From: Pseudomonadota bacterium
GTDB taxonomy: Bacteria > Pseudomonadota > Gammaproteobacteria > Steroidobacterales > Steroidobacteraceae
Length of the DNA: 64,000 nucleotides
Reading direction: 5' to 3'
Assembly: GCA_025351005.1 (NCBI GenBank)
Contig: JANXWS010000056.1
Span: 1 to 64,000, forward strand
The notes below the pieces were generated by a model. The model was given only the letters and a program-made list of their open reading frames with translations, did no database searches and was not told the DNA's origin. The translations under genes and the position numbers were made by a program. How positions within the stretch are numbered: position 1 is the stretch's first letter; every line of letters begins with the position of its first letter. Shown piece after piece: positions 39,850-50,252 of the stretch.

Positions 39850-42696
39850 TCAGAACTTCTGGTTGAACGACACGAAGAAGCGGCGGCCGAGCGTGTCGTA
39901 GGTGCTCACGTCGGTGTTCGCGTTCAACACGTTGTTCTGATAGAAGAGCGGCGGCTGCTTGTCGGTCAGGTTCTGTATTCCGACCTGCACCTTCGTCTTG
40001 GTCGGCAGCAGGTACCCCAGCGTCAGGTCGAGGTAGGTGACCGACTCGCGCGGCAGCGTGACGTTCGGTATCGCTCCGTCAGCGTTCAGGATGTCCAGCT
40101 TGCCGATGTAGCGGGCCATCAGCTGCGCATCAGCTCCGAAGCCGTTCCAGCCGACTCCACCGAGCGCGCGCCACTTGGCGAAGTTGCCGAACTGGCGGTT
40201 GAAGGTACCGGCGAACTCGTTAGTGTTACCGCCGACCGTGTTCTGGTAGCTGCCGATGTGGGTCGCATCCAGCGAGAATCGCCAGCCGCCGATCGACGTG
40301 TTCGGCACCACATACTTGACGCCGAAGTCGATGCCATGGGTCTTCAGTTCGCCGAGGTTCACCGTCGGCAGCGCGAACACCGCAACCTGGCCCGCGTCCG
40401 GACCACCGGCGATGCGGGTGATCAGGCCGCAGTAGGCGGCGGACCCGGTCGCGATGCACTGCTGGCTCGCGTAGTTCGGGTCGAGCTGCGTGATCACGTT
40501 GTCGATCTTGTAATACCAGGCGTCGATGTTCATCGACAGGCCGCGGACCGCGCTCGAGTCGTAGACGATGCCGTACGTGACGACGTCGCCGGACTCAGGT
40601 TTCAGGTTGATGTTGCTGAGAATGGTCGAGGTGATCTGCGAGGTGCCCAGGAACTTGTACGAGCCGTCGGTCGGCACGTTGACGCACGCGTTGGCAAGGC
40701 CCGGGGTCGCCGCGAGCTTCGCGGGGGTCAGGTTCAGGCACGGGTCCGCGTAGGTCGGGTTCGACTGTGTCGGCGCGGCGTACAGGTCCGAAATCGTCGG
40801 CACGCGGTACACCTGCGCGTAGGTGCCGCGCACCAGCACGTCGGCGATCGGCCGGTACTCGATCTTCAACTGCGACTTCGTCGTGCTGCCGAACAGCGAA
40901 TAGTCCGAGTAGCGGACGCCGGCCGTCAGGTTGAGGGCGTAGATCCCGGGTACGTTCTTGACGACCGGAACCAGGAACTCGGCGTACAGGTCCCGCTGGT
41001 CGTAGGCGCCCGACGACGGCCCGGTGCAGGCCTCGTTCGAGATCAGGCACTTCGTGAACAGCGGCGGTTGCGCAGTGGCGAGGTGGTCGTTCGAGAACAG
41101 GCCTTCTTGCTTGCTGTACTCGAAGCCGACCGCCGCCGCGAGCGGGCCTGCCGGCAGCTGGAACAGGTTGCCGTCGAGCGACGCGCTGACCGTCTTGTTG
41201 CGGTACGTGCGGTCGGTGCTGTAGTCGGTCGAGTTCAGCCCGAAATTCGTGGCGTTGGCCGGATCGGTCAGGTTGAACATGTCGACCGGCGTGCAGCCGG
41301 CGATCGGGTTGGCCGGCGTGCCGCAGGTCGGGACGGTTCCGTTCAGGAAAGACGGACCGACGGCGGCCTGCAGGCCCGGCTTGTAGAAGTAGCCGGCGAC
41401 GTTCTGGTTCTGGTCGAGGCGGCCGTAGCCCACGTTCACGTCCCAGCGCCAGTCGGTCGAGAACAGGTTGCCCTTGAGGCCGACGTTGGCGAGCTTGCTG
41501 TCGCTGACGGCGGTGCTCTTGCGGTCGCCGAGCGACAGCAGGCGCACGCGCAGGTTCGGGTTCGGCGTGTTGAAGCCGCCGAAGTTGTAGCCGAACGGGT
41601 TGTAGATGCTCTGCGCCGAGACGATGACGTCATCCGCGGTCGCATCGAACGGCAACGGCGCGTACTCGAAGCCGGACGACGTCCGGTTGAACAGGATCTG
41701 GCCGTAGGCCTCGACGCTGTCGTTGAGCTTGTAGTTCAGCGTCGTGAAGACCGCGGCGCGCTCCTGCGGCGTGATGATCAGGTTGTACGGCTGGTAGTTG
41801 AACGCGTCGGAGCCGTGGAAGCAGCGGTAATCCGCAAGCGTCTTGCCGTCGTGGCCCGCAATGCGGGTGACGGAGGTGCAGCCGAAGCCGCCCGGAGTCG
41901 GGCCGTTCAGCGGCGCCTTCAGTCCGACGCGACCGGTCGGGATGCGGCTCGAGCCGCCGCGCGTCACGACACCGCTGTACAGGTAGAGCGCATACTTGGA
42001 GTAGTCGCGCCTCGACGCGTAGACCGCGTCCTGTTGCGAGTAGCTGCCGCCGAACAGTACGTTCAGCCTGTCGTTGCCGCCGCCCCACAGGGCGCTCAGC
42101 GAGTGGTGCTGGCCGTCGCTCTTGGCGGTGCGGCCGTAGTCGGCGTTGAACTCGAGGCCGTCGACATTCTTGCGGGTGATGAAGTTCACGACGCCGGCGA
42201 TCGCGTCGGAGCCGTACACCGCGCCCGCGCCTTCCTTCAGGACCTCGACCCGCTCGATGATCGCGATCGGGATCTGGTTGACGTCGACCGCGCCGCTCGA
42301 CCCCACGAGGCCGACACGCCGGCCGTTCAGCAGCACCAGGGTGCGCTTCGAATTGAGGCCGCGCAGCTCGACGTTCGACTCGCCGAAACCGCCACCGTTG
42401 TTGACCTGGCCGTTCTGCGCGGAGCCCGAGATGGCCGGGACCTGCTGGATGAGGTCACCGATCGTCTGCACGCCGGAGGCTGCAATCGCCGACTGGTCGA
42501 GCACGAACACCGGGCTCGCCGTCTCCGCCTCGACGCGGCGAATGCGGGAACCGGTGACGGTGATTTCCTGCAACGTCTCGGCGGGCTGCGCGGCCGGCTG
42601 CGCCTGCGCCGCGGCCTGCTCGGCCGGCGTCAGCGACGTTACGGCACCGGCGACGAGCGCCAGGCGCACGGCCGCGGTCAACTGTTCGTTTTTCAT
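39850..42696 (-). CDS. TonB-dependent receptor
   Basis: Signal peptide; LQEITVTGSRI; plug GVQTIGDLIQQVPAISG; EGAGAVYGSDAIAGVVNFITRKN; C-terminal barrel ending RRFFVSFNQKF. Confidence 0.95.
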   Translation of the reverse strand: MKNEQLTAAVRLALVAGAVTSLTPAEQAAAQAQPAAQPAETLQEITVTGSRIRRVEAETASPVFVLDQSAIAASGVQTIGDLIQQVPAISGSAQNGQVNNGGGFGESNVELRGLNSKRTLVLLNGRRVGLVGSSGAVDVNQIPIAIIERVEVLKEGAGAVYGSDAIAGVVNFITRKNVDGLEFNADYGRTAKSDGQHHSLSALWGGGNDRLNVLFGGSYSQQDAVYASRRDYSKYALYLYSGVVTRGGSSRIPTGRVGLKAPLNGPTPGGFGCTSVTRIAGHDGKTLADYRCFHGSDAFNYQPYNLIITPQERAAVFTTLNYKLNDSVEAYGQILFNRTSSGFEYAPLPFDATADDVIVSAQSIYNPFGYNFGGFNTPNPNLRVRLLSLGDRKSTAVSDSKLANVGLKGNLFSTDWRWDVNVGYGRLDQNQNVAGYFYKPGLQAAVGPSFLNGTVPTCGTPANPIAGCTPVDMFNLTDPANATNFGLNSTDYSTDRTYRNKTVSASLDGNLFQLPAGPLAAAVGFEYSKQEGLFSNDHLATAQPPLFTKCLISNEACTGPSSGAYDQRDLYAEFLVPVVKNVPGIYALNLTAGVRYSDYSLFGSTTKSQLKIEYRPIADVLVRGTYAQVYRVPTISDLYAAPTQSNPTYADPCLNLTPAKLAATPGLANACVNVPTDGSYKFLGTSQITSTILSNINLKPESGDVVTYGIVYDSSAVRGLSMNIDAWYYKIDNVITQLDPNYASQQCIATGSAAYCGLITRIAGGPDAGQVAVFALPTVNLGELKTHGIDFGVKYVVPNTSIGGWRFSLDATHIGSYQNTVGGNTNEFAGTFNRQFGNFAKWRALGGVGWNGFGADAQLMARYIGKLDILNADGAIPNVTLPRESVTYLDLTLGYLLPTKTKVQVGIQNLTDKQPPLFYQNNVLNANTDVSTYDTLGRRFFVSFNQKF

Positions 42697-43453
42697 CTAA
42701 GACTCCCCACTAGCGGTTGCATCCCCAATTCTGTTTGAAGCGGCGACCGCGCCAACGGTTTAGAAACCCTTGACACAAGTTGACCGGCGCGTGGCGCCTC
42801 TGCCGTGCACCACTAACGACCGAATCAACCGCTGGAACCGCTCCCGGTTCGTCAAATCTTACATACTTGCAAGTGATTCGCAATTCCAAAGTGTTGTATT
42901 AATGGTACACAACAGGTCGCCCCGACTTGGAAATGCGGTTGAACACGGCTCCACAGGCCCGCATTCGGCTGTGGATCGATCATGCCTTCTTAGATTACAC
43001 GTTTAAAAACAATAAGATATATAAGATACGGCCCTGACCGCAGGCTTCCCCTGCGTGTGATGGCGGACCTGGCGCGCGCTGGACCTCGTGCCCCGGACTG
43101 TTCCCTGGAGGCCACAAATAACCGTGGGTTCGCACCGGCCCGCGAGCGGCACCCGCGCCAGCGGGCGGGAGGGCCTTCGCGCGTGGCGCGAGCCGGTCGG
43201 ATCGGGCGGCCGTCCCGCCCGTGCGGGCAGGCGCCGTCGATGCCCTGTGTTCGCTCTGCTGGCGGGCGAGCGCTTCATTGTCCACGCCAGCGACCGGCGG
43301 ATGCGGCCGGGCGACGCAGTCGCACGGTCGGCGGGATTTTCGCGATGAATGGGAACATGGCGCCGCCGCCCGCGTCGCGAGCCTGTGTCGCGCGCGCCCA
43401 CCGAGAACCATCGATGCCGCACCGCGGCCGGCACCGGCGTGCGAGCATGCGTG

Positions 43454-44923
43454 ATGAACCCAGACACCACGCCCGAAGCCACCGTCCAGCAGGCCGTACT
43501 GCTCGAGGAGTTCGGTCGCGTCGACGAGGCCGCGGGTCTCTACGCGCGCCTGCTTGCAAGCAGGCCCGACCTCGCGGACTGCTGGTACAACCTGGGCGTC
43601 CTGCAAAAGAAATTACGCCGTTTCGACGAGGCACTGGCCTGCTACCAGCAGGCGCTCGACCGGGGCATCGGCGAACCCGAGCAGGTGCACCTGAATCGCG
43701 GCGTCATCTACGCGGATCACCTGCGACGCAACGACGATGCGCGCCGTGAGTTGCGCGCAGCGCTCGCATGGAATCCGGTCTACGTGCCGGCGCTCCTCAA
43801 TCTCGCCAATCTCGATGAGGATCTGGGCCGGCGGAGCCAGGCGGTGGCGCTTTACGAGCGGATCCTCGCCCTTTCGCCCGACTCGCTCGATGCGCTCGCA
43901 CGCCTCGCGAACGCCAAGGGGGTCTCCGGGGCCGACGACCCGCTGATCGGCCGGCTGCAGGAGGCGCTCGCGCGGGCCGGCGCCGACCCGGCCGCGAAGG
44001 CGACCGTCGGCTTCGCGCTCGGTCGCGCGCTCGACGCCGGCGGCCGCTACGACGAGGCCTATGCGGCGTACGTCGCAGCCAACGACTGCAGCCGCGCGTG
44101 CGCGGCTCCTGGGACTACCCTCTACGACCGCCGCCAGCACGAGCAGTTCGTCGATGAGCTGATCGGGGCATTCACCCGCGAGCTGCCGCAGATCTCCGCG
44201 GTCGCATCGCAGGTCCGGCCGATCTTCATCTGCGGCATGTTCCGCTCCGGCTCGACGCTGACCGAGCAGCTTCTGGCCGGCCATTCCCGTGTGACCCCTG
44301 GCGGCGAGATCGACTTCATTCCGAATTCCGTCGCGACCGACCTCGCGCCCTTCCCCGCCGCGATGGGGCGTTTCAGCGCCGGTCGGCTGCAGCTGCTCGC
44401 GGCTCGCTATCTCGAAACCGTCGAGCGGATGTTTCCGCGCGCCGAATTCGTCACGGACAAGAGGCCGGACAACTTCCTCTACGTCGGCCTGATCAAGCGG
44501 CTGTTCCCGGCGGCGAAGATCATCCATACGACCCGCGACCCGCTCGACAACTGTTTATCGCTTTACTTCCTGCATCTGGACCACCGCATGGGTTACGCGC
44601 TCGACCTGCTGGACGCTGCGCACTTCCACCACCAGCACCAGCGCCTGATGGCGCACTGGAAGTCCCTGTACGGCGACGACATCGTCTCCTTCGACTACGA
44701 CGAGTTCGTGCGCGCGCCGCGACCGACCCTTGAGCGCCTGCTGGCCGGCTGCGGGCTCGCGTGGGAGGAGGAATGCCTGTCGTTCGAGCGGCGGGACAAC
44801 GCGGTCAAGACCGAGAGCGTCTGGCAGGTCCGCGAGCCGCTCTACCAGCGCGCGTCCGGTCGCGCGCGGAACTACGAGAAACACCTCGCGTCGGTGCGGG
44901 CCACCCTCGCTGATCCGTCTTGA
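43454..44923 (+). CDS. TPR-containing sulfotransferase
   Basis: TPR repeats; RPIFICGMFRSGSTLTEQLLAGHS; FVTDKRPDNFLYVGLIKRLFPAAKIIHTTRDPLDNCLSLYFLHL. Confidence 0.9.
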   Translation: MNPDTTPEATVQQAVLLEEFGRVDEAAGLYARLLASRPDLADCWYNLGVLQKKLRRFDEALACYQQALDRGIGEPEQVHLNRGVIYADHLRRNDDARRELRAALAWNPVYVPALLNLANLDEDLGRRSQAVALYERILALSPDSLDALARLANAKGVSGADDPLIGRLQEALARAGADPAAKATVGFALGRALDAGGRYDEAYAAYVAANDCSRACAAPGTTLYDRRQHEQFVDELIGAFTRELPQISAVASQVRPIFICGMFRSGSTLTEQLLAGHSRVTPGGEIDFIPNSVATDLAPFPAAMGRFSAGRLQLLAARYLETVERMFPRAEFVTDKRPDNFLYVGLIKRLFPAAKIIHTTRDPLDNCLSLYFLHLDHRMGYALDLLDAAHFHHQHQRLMAHWKSLYGDDIVSFDYDEFVRAPRPTLERLLAGCGLAWEEECLSFERRDNAVKTESVWQVREPLYQRASGRARNYEKHLASVRATLADPS

Positions 44924-45131
44924 GACGGTCGTTTGTCGGGGCGTGCTCGCTCCTTCGCGGCGGTGTGCATCGCAGCATCGACCGCCGCCCCGGACCCCAG
45001 AAGCGCCGGACTGAGCTCCCAACCGTCGCTCCGCATCGACGTCGTCCTGTTGGCGCATCGTGCCTCAAGCCGCATCAACCACTTACGTGAAACAGCGCGG
45101 GTCGATCCGCGGGCTGTCGCCGCGTCGCCCT

Positions 45132-45153
45132 ACGTGTCGGGCGCCCGACACGT
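45132..45153. repeat. Perfect 22-bp palindrome
   Basis: ACGTGTCGGGCGCCCGACACGT. Confidence 0.85.
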
Positions 45154-45433
45154 GTTGCTCCAGAACAACTATCGGGGCCGGAGCTCGGCTTGCGTTGCGA
45201 AAGTGCCGCAAATCCTTTGGGAAAGGCTCCGCTATAGGCCTACGTGTAACCCACAGCGCATTTTCGGCTGTTGCCGATTGACAACGGGTGCTTGTGCGGG
45301 ATCGGGTAATTCAATACCATCCGGGCACAAAGTCTCGAAAAGACAACGCGGCGTGCACCTCCAGGGGGGCACCAGCCGGTCACTAAACGGCCTAGGTAAG
45401 AACGGCTCAGCCGTTCGCAGGAGGAACTGGTCA

Positions 45434-48385
45434 ATGTACAGAAACACCCAAGTTGCGAGCGCGGTGCGTTACGCCCTCGTGGTGAGCGCCGTCTCGGCTG
45501 GCGGCGTGGCCACGCCCGCGCTTGCGCAGCAGGCACCCGCCGCCGCCGCCCCGGTCGAGCTTGAGTCGGTGGTCGTCACCGGCTCGCGCATCAAACAATC
45601 GAACCTGGAGTTTACGAGCCCGGTCACGCAGGTGACGGACGCCGACATTGCCATCCAGGGCGCGACCCGCGTCGAGGACCTCCTCAACCAGCTGCCGCAG
45701 GCCTTTGCCGCGCAGAACGCGACGGTGTCGAACGGCGCCAGCGGCGCGGCGACGATCGACCTGCGCGGCCTCGGGGACGCCCGGACGCTGGTCCTGATCG
45801 ACGGCCGGCGCATGCCGTATGGCAGTACGACCAACTCGGCGGCCGACGTCAACATGATCCCGGCGGCGCTGGTCGAGCGCGTCGACATACTGACGGGCGG
45901 CGCGTCCGCCGTGTACGGATCGGACGCCATCGCCGGCGTCGTCAACTTCATCACGAAGAAGAACTTCGAGGGCGTCCAGGTCGACGTCGAGTACAACTTC
46001 TTCAACCACAACAACGCCTTCAACGGGCCGGGTCAGAAGCAGCTGCGCGACGTCATCGCCGCCCGCCAGGCGACCAACCCGGCGCAGTTCCAGCTGCCGT
46101 CGAGCTCCGTGAATACCGGCACCGGCAAGATCGGCTCGCTGCTGGTCGGTCTGAACAGTGGCGACGGCAAGGGCAACGTGGTCCTGTACGCCGGCGTCGA
46201 GACGAACGACGCGGTGCTGCAAGCGAAGTACGACTACTCCGCCTGCACGCTCAACAATAACGCACCGAAAACCTCGTTCTCGTGCGGTGGCTCGAGCACC
46301 TCATACCCCGGCCGCTTCACGGACTTTGCAACGTACAACTCGACGGTCAGCACCGCTGGAACAGGCAACACGTTCCGCAACTTCAACGCCAACCTCGATC
46401 AGTACAACTTCGGACCGTTGAACTACTACCTGCGCCCGGACCAACGCTACAACCTGGCGGCCCAGGGGCACTACGAGGCCAACGAGCATGCCGACGTCTA
46501 TGCGCAGCTGATGTACTCGGACTATCGCTCGGTCGCGCAGATCGCGCCCGGCGGCATCTTCTTCAGCGGCCAGAACGTCAACTGCGGCAACCCGCTGCTC
46601 TCGGCCAATGAGTCCTCGACGATAGGCTGCACGCCCGCCATGATCGCGGCCAATACGATGCAGGGCGTCTACATCGCCCGCCGCAACGTGGAGGGAGGCG
46701 GACGCCAGAGCGTGTTCAGCAACTCGATGTTCCGCGGCGTCCTCGGCATCAGGGGCAAGATCGCGGAAGGTTGGGACTACGACGCGTTCCTGCAGCGCTC
46801 GTCCACGTCCGCGGATCCGACGACGAACAATTATTTCGACAAGACCCGCATCGCGAACTCGCTCAACGTCGTGTCAGTCGGCGGCGTGCCGACCTGCCAG
46901 TCGGTCGTCAACGGCACGGATCCGAACTGCGTGCCCTACAACCTCTGGCAGATCGGCGGTGTCACCCCGGCGGCGCTCAAGTACCTGCAGGTGCCGGGCG
47001 TCCAGACGGGTGTGATCGACCAGGAGATCTACAACGCCACGATCAACGGTGACCTTGGCGTGTACGGTGCCAAGCTCCCGACGGCGAACGAAAGCCTGAA
47101 GCTGGTGTTCGGTGTCGAGTACCGCCGCGACAAGGTCCAGAACGTGACCGACCTGGAGCTTTCGTCCTACCAGCTGTCCGGTACCGGCGGCCCCACGATC
47201 GGCATCGCCGGCGTTACCCAGGTCAAGGACTACTTCGGCGAAATGCTGCTGCCGCTCGTTCAAGGCAAGACGGGTGCCGAACAGCTCGGCGTCGACGGCG
47301 CCTACCGCCACTCGGACTACGGCAACCTCAAGACCGACACGTACAAGTTCGGCGCCGACTGGGCGCCGCTCGCCGACGTCAAGTTCCGCGGCAGCTTCCA
47401 GCGCGCCGTCCGGGCGCCGAACATCATCGAGCTGTTCACGGCGCAGGGGTTCAACCTCTTCAACGCCGTGGGCGATCCATGCGGTGCCGCCAAGACCGCG
47501 AGCCTCGCCCAGTGCGTCGCGACCGGCGTCCCGGCCGCGAACTACGGCAACGGAGCGATCCTCGACAGCCCGGCCGGACAGTACAACTTCAACCAAGGCG
47601 GCAACCCGAACCTGCAGGCCGAGACCTCGGACACGACGTCCTTCGGTGTCGTGTTCACGCCGACCTTCGCGCACGGCTTCAACGCGTCGTTTGACTACTT
47701 CAAGATCAAGGTCCAGAACACGATCTCGATCTTCGGCTCGGTGAACACGCTGAACGCCTGCTACACGAACAACAACGCGGCAGCCTGCGGGCGCATCCAT
47801 CGCAACGCGCAGGGTGCATTGTGGTTCGGGACCGGGTTCATCGACGATACCAACGTCAACACCGGGGCGCTCAGGACCTCCGGCCTTGACGTGAACATCA
47901 ACTACCAGGGGCTGCACGTGGGGTCGATGGGCACGCTGAACTTCAACATGACGGGCACGAAGCTCACCGAGCTGGTCACCGACAACGTGCCGGGGATCAT
48001 TCCCGCGTACGACTGCGCGGGTCAGTACGGCACGAGCTGCGGAGGCCCGAGCGCGAAGTGGCGGCACCATGCGCGAATCGGCTGGGTCACGCCCTGGAAG
48101 CTGGACTTCGACCTGACCTGGCGCTACTTCGGCTCGGTCAGCGCCTTCCAGGGCAACTCGGCGGCAATCGACTTCAACCTGCCCTCGAGGAGCTACTTCG
48201 ACCTCTCCGGCAGCTACACGCTGAGTCCGAAGACCTCGATCGTGGTCGGCATCAACAACCTGCTCGACAAGGACCCGCCGATCACCTCCGTCCCGGCAGC
48301 CGCGGTGGGCAACGGCAACACGTACCCGGGTACGTACGATTCGTTCGGCCGTTTCATCTTTGCGAGAATCAAGGTCGGCTTCTGA
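45434..48385 (+). CDS. TonB-dependent receptor
   Basis: SD GAGGAACTGG; signal peptide; ELESVVVTGSRIKQ; TGGASAVYGSDAIAGVVNFITKKNFEGVQVDVEYN; C-terminal RFIFARIKVGF. Confidence 0.95.
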   Translation: MYRNTQVASAVRYALVVSAVSAGGVATPALAQQAPAAAAPVELESVVVTGSRIKQSNLEFTSPVTQVTDADIAIQGATRVEDLLNQLPQAFAAQNATVSNGASGAATIDLRGLGDARTLVLIDGRRMPYGSTTNSAADVNMIPAALVERVDILTGGASAVYGSDAIAGVVNFITKKNFEGVQVDVEYNFFNHNNAFNGPGQKQLRDVIAARQATNPAQFQLPSSSVNTGTGKIGSLLVGLNSGDGKGNVVLYAGVETNDAVLQAKYDYSACTLNNNAPKTSFSCGGSSTSYPGRFTDFATYNSTVSTAGTGNTFRNFNANLDQYNFGPLNYYLRPDQRYNLAAQGHYEANEHADVYAQLMYSDYRSVAQIAPGGIFFSGQNVNCGNPLLSANESSTIGCTPAMIAANTMQGVYIARRNVEGGGRQSVFSNSMFRGVLGIRGKIAEGWDYDAFLQRSSTSADPTTNNYFDKTRIANSLNVVSVGGVPTCQSVVNGTDPNCVPYNLWQIGGVTPAALKYLQVPGVQTGVIDQEIYNATINGDLGVYGAKLPTANESLKLVFGVEYRRDKVQNVTDLELSSYQLSGTGGPTIGIAGVTQVKDYFGEMLLPLVQGKTGAEQLGVDGAYRHSDYGNLKTDTYKFGADWAPLADVKFRGSFQRAVRAPNIIELFTAQGFNLFNAVGDPCGAAKTASLAQCVATGVPAANYGNGAILDSPAGQYNFNQGGNPNLQAETSDTTSFGVVFTPTFAHGFNASFDYFKIKVQNTISIFGSVNTLNACYTNNNAAACGRIHRNAQGALWFGTGFIDDTNVNTGALRTSGLDVNINYQGLHVGSMGTLNFNMTGTKLTELVTDNVPGIIPAYDCAGQYGTSCGGPSAKWRHHARIGWVTPWKLDFDLTWRYFGSVSAFQGNSAAIDFNLPSRSYFDLSGSYTLSPKTSIVVGINNLLDKDPPITSVPAAAVGNGNTYPGTYDSFGRFIFARIKVGF

Positions 48386-48410
48386 CCGAGGCCTGAAGTC
48401 AGCGACAATG

Positions 48411-48444
48411 GCGGCGGTCCCAACGGGGACCGCCGCTTTTTTTT
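48411..48444 (+). terminator. Rho-independent terminator
   Basis: GCGGCGGTCCC-AACG-GGGACCGCCGC followed by TTTTTTTT. Confidence 0.9.
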
Positions 48445-48467
48445 GCCTGCCCGCCGCGGGAGCAGCG

Positions 48468-49535
48468 ATGCCGTCGGCCGATTCGCTCGTCGAGCAGCTG
48501 CTGCGCCGGGTGCCGGAGTCTCCGGACATCCATCTGCAGCAGCTCGACCTGGTCCGGCGGGCGGCCCTGCTCGTCGCCCTCGGCGCCGACGGCTATCGGC
48601 AGGCGAGCTTCCTGGACGACCGGATCCTGCGGCCGGAAACGCAGGGCGCCTGGGTCCCCGTGGACGCGCTCGCGGCCTCCGCCGGCCGGATCCCGGAGGG
48701 GCTGCCGGTCCATTTCATCGCGCACAGCGGGCACGTGGGCTCGACGCTCGTCAGCCGTCTGCTCGACGCGACGGACTCGGTGCTGTCGCTACGCGAGCCG
48801 CTGGCGCTCAGGACGCTGGCCGACGCACACGACGTGCTCGGCCGACCGGATGCGCTCTGGGCCGATCGCGAGTTCGAAGGGTGGGTCGCGCTGTGCCTGC
48901 GCCTGTGGGGCCGCGGCTACCCGGGGAGCCGCTGCGTCGTCGTCAAGGCAACGAGCAGCGCCGGGCGGGTTCTCGGCACGGTGCTGGCGGCCGGCCCGGG
49001 CTCGCGCGCCATAGCCATGAACCTGCATGCCGAGCCGTACCTCGCGACGCTGCTGGCCGGCGAGAACTCCCCGCTCGACCTGCGCGGGCACGCCCCCGAA
49101 CGGATGCGGCGCCTGCAGGAGCGCCTGGCGGCGCCGGTGACGCCGCTCCATCGGCTCACCGTCGGTGAGCTCGCGGCTTTGAGCTGGGTCACCGAGTCGC
49201 TCACTCAGCGCGAGTTGCTCGAGCGCCACCCGGGGCGCGTGCTCGCCGTCGACTTCGACGATTTTCTTGCGGCGGTCGCGCCGGCCATGGCGCGGATCCT
49301 GGCGCACCTCGGGTTGCCGGCCGACCCGACCTACCTGGCAGGCGTCGAGCGCAGCCCGGTGTTGATGGGGTATTCGAAGGCGCCCGAACACGCCTACACG
49401 CCGGCGCTCCGCGCCGAGGTGCTGGCCGACTCGCGCCAACGCAACGCGACCGAGATCCGCCGCGGCCTCGCCTGGCTCGAGACGCTCGCGCGATCGGACG
49501 CCCGGGTTGCAACGGTGGTCGGCGCCGGCGTCTAG
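48468..49535 (+). CDS. Sulfotransferase-like P-loop protein
   Basis: PVHFIAHSGHVGSTLVSRLLDATDSVLSLREP; VLAVDFDDFLAAVAPAMARILAHLGLP. Confidence 0.65.
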   Translation: MPSADSLVEQLLRRVPESPDIHLQQLDLVRRAALLVALGADGYRQASFLDDRILRPETQGAWVPVDALAASAGRIPEGLPVHFIAHSGHVGSTLVSRLLDATDSVLSLREPLALRTLADAHDVLGRPDALWADREFEGWVALCLRLWGRGYPGSRCVVVKATSSAGRVLGTVLAAGPGSRAIAMNLHAEPYLATLLAGENSPLDLRGHAPERMRRLQERLAAPVTPLHRLTVGELAALSWVTESLTQRELLERHPGRVLAVDFDDFLAAVAPAMARILAHLGLPADPTYLAGVERSPVLMGYSKAPEHAYTPALRAEVLADSRQRNATEIRRGLAWLETLARSDARVATVVGAGV

Positions 49536-50197
49536 GGCGCGGCCCACATGCGCATCAGGTTCTGGCGCACGACGTCGAGGCGCACGCGGCTCTCCCAGGT
49601 CATCTTCAGGCCTTCGAGCGCCGCGATCTCGTTCAGCTCATAGACCTGCAGGCGCTGATGCTGGTCGGCGATCAGGCTCTCGATGAATGTGATGGACACG
49701 AGCCTTCGCCCGGAGCGCACCGGCACCACCTCGTGCACCAGCGTCGACGGATAGACGATCGCCTCACCCGGCGCGCCCTTGAACGCGACCGTCTGGTTGC
49801 CCGCGACAACCGCCAGTTCGCCGCCGTCGTAGCTGGCCGGATCCGCGATGAATACCGTGCACGACAGGTCCGACCGCAGCCGGCTGTTCGAGAGCTGGAT
49901 CAGCGCCGAATCGGCGTGCGCCCCGTACTTCATGTCCGGCTCGTATCGGCACAGCAGCGGTGGCGCAATGCGCTTCGGCATGGCGTAGTCCAGGAACTCC
50001 TGCGAGCGCGCGAAGGCCAGGTGGACGATCTGGGTCGACTCCGCGTACTTCGGATCGCCGGTGTCCGCCTGCAGGTTCTGCTTGGTCGAGTTCGCGGCAT
50101 TGCTGACGCGGCCATCGACAAAGTTGAGCTCGCCGCCGAGCGCGGCGAGCCGGGCGACCTCCGCGGGTGTCAGCAGGTTCTTGATTTTCAGGAACAC
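49532..50197 (-). CDS. Fe2+-dependent PKHD-type dioxygenase (PiuC/YbiX-like)
   Basis: PPLLCRYEPDMKYGAHADSALI; LSCTVFIADPASYDGGELAV; GEAIVYPSTLVHEVVPVRSGRRLVSITFIESLIAD. Confidence 0.9.
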   Translation of the reverse strand: MFLKIKNLLTPAEVARLAALGGELNFVDGRVSNAANSTKQNLQADTGDPKYAESTQIVHLAFARSQEFLDYAMPKRIAPPLLCRYEPDMKYGAHADSALIQLSNSRLRSDLSCTVFIADPASYDGGELAVVAGNQTVAFKGAPGEAIVYPSTLVHEVVPVRSGRRLVSITFIESLIADQHQRLQVYELNEIAALEGLKMTWESRVRLDVVRQNLMRMWAAP

Positions 50198-50252
50198 GTT
50201 GGCGGAACCCCTCGGTGACGGATGCCGTCGCAGGGCCGGCGACTTCCCGGCC

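Noticed and set aside
39829-42738. 969-aa plus-strand ORF antisense to the TonB receptor
   Set aside because: Arg/Val-rich translation, mirrored by a clear receptor on the minus strand; high-GC shadow ORF.
43003-43450. Overlapping ORFs on both strands upstream of 43454 (e.g. 43088-43348, 43003-43482)
   Set aside because: Arg-rich, overlapping in many frames, no motifs; no convincing precursor peptide.
46874-48529. 551-aa minus-strand ORF
   Set aside because: Antisense shadow of the second TonB receptor.
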